A stretch of 13,999 nt of DNA from Collinsella sp. (GTDB lineage: Bacteria; Actinomycetota; Coriobacteriia; Coriobacteriales; Coriobacteriaceae): assembly GCA_019419485.1 (NCBI GenBank), contig DXZV01000032.1, positions 1 to 13,999 of the forward strand, written 5' to 3'. The notes under the pieces are model-generated. The model saw only the letters and a list, made by a program, of their open reading frames with translations, was not told the origin of the DNA and made no database searches. The translations under genes and the position numbers were made by a program. Positions 13,645 to 13,999 of this stretch are shown here, piece after piece. Each line of letters begins with the position of its first letter. Positions within the stretch are counted from its first letter, which is position 1.

Positions 13645-13999
13645 TCAGGCCTCCTTGCCAGTCGCGCCGGCGCCATCCGCGCCCGCAGCCGCCAGGTCCA
13701 CGCCCTCGGCAACCGTCGCCACGGCGTCGCCCGGCCAGGCAACCTTGGTCAGGTCGGCCGCGGCGATCGACTCGGCGCTCACGGCATCCTCGCCCTGCTC
13801 CAACACGCGGCGGCGCAGTGCGGCGGAAAGCGCGTGTGCCCACAGACCCTCGGCCTCGGCTAGACGCTGCGTGGCAGGAGCATCGGAGAGCAGGCCCTCG
13901 GGTGTATAGCAAATGACACTCGAGCGCTTAACGAACTCTTCGACCGAAAGCGGGTTGGAGAACATGGCCGTGCCGCCGCGTGTTGGAGCAGGGCGAGGA
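13645..13999 (-). CDS. hisD: Histidinol dehydrogenase, C-terminal part (gene continues past the window)
   Basis: The last 117 residues of HisD, which oxidises histidinol to histidine in two NAD-dependent steps. The recognisable block is RGGTAMFSNPLSVEEFVKRS, close to the GGTARFxSPLSVxDFxKR segment of the family, followed by the helical C-terminal tail with AEAEGLWAHALSAALR. The final residues are Ala/Gly-rich and longer than in many homologues. The stop codon is one base before the hisC start. The active-site histidines and zinc ligands lie mostly outside the window, so only the family can be judged. Confidence 0.93.
   Translation of the reverse strand, partial: PRPAPTRGGTAMFSNPLSVEEFVKRSSVICYTPEGLLSDAPATQRLAEAEGLWAHALSAALRRRVLEQGEDAVSAESIAAADLTKVAWPGDAVATVAEGVDLAAAGADGAGATGKEA

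Overview
The window looks like chromosomal DNA of a high-G+C Gram-positive bacterium. An actinobacterium of the Coriobacteriia (Collinsella-like) is my best guess. This rests on three things: strong G/C bias at third codon positions in most genes, the actinobacterial gene order eno - divIC-like - ppx, and the order hisD-C-B-H-A-F-I-E. The genus is inference; no marker gene settles it.

Layout. (1) Positions 1-525 hold a tRNA-Leu(UAA) missing about three 5' bases, its terminator, a hairpin-rich spacer, a second copy of the last 18 bases of the tRNA followed by a second, diverged terminator, and a palindromic element with a perfect 35-bp stem. (2) Positions 526-3795, minus strand: enolase with its own terminator, then a DivIC/FtsB-like membrane protein and a Ppx/GppA phosphatase as a second unit. 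(3) Positions 3796-5537: an A/T-richer stretch with a possible gene remnant, a run of nine C, three direct repeats at exact 33-bp spacing, and a plus-strand AAA ATPase with a DUF4143 C-terminal region. It looks acquired. (4) Positions 5577-7530, minus strand: a LarC C-terminal-domain protein, a YfcE-type phosphodiesterase and MazG. (5) Positions 7724-8635, plus strand: a PHP-family phosphoesterase, a candidate histidinol-phosphatase. (6) Positions 8637-8949: a gene-free element of about 313 bp with 22-bp imperfect terminal inverted repeats that touch the 3' ends of both flanking genes. (7) Positions 8945-13999, minus strand: the histidine operon hisD(partial)-hisC-hisB-hisH-hisA-hisF-hisI-hisE. 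It is tightly packed except for a 79-bp hisB-hisH gap holding another GGGGAC-type hairpin and a 46-bp hisI-hisE gap.

How the genes work together. The his cluster covers the pathway from PR-ATP (HisE, HisI, HisA, HisH/HisF, HisB, HisC, HisD). HisG and a histidinol-phosphatase are not in the cluster as seen; HisG probably lies beyond the right edge, and the PHP protein could supply the phosphatase. Enolase, MazG and Ppx are housekeeping functions: glycolysis, NTP pool cleaning, and polyphosphate or (p)ppGpp turnover.

The least explained parts are the intergenic structures. Three gene-free elements in 14 kb are palindromic and contain GGGAC/GTCCC words; two of them abut or enter stop codons. 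The 33-bp repeats before the ATPase gene and the duplicated tRNA 3' end are the other candidates for undescribed biology.
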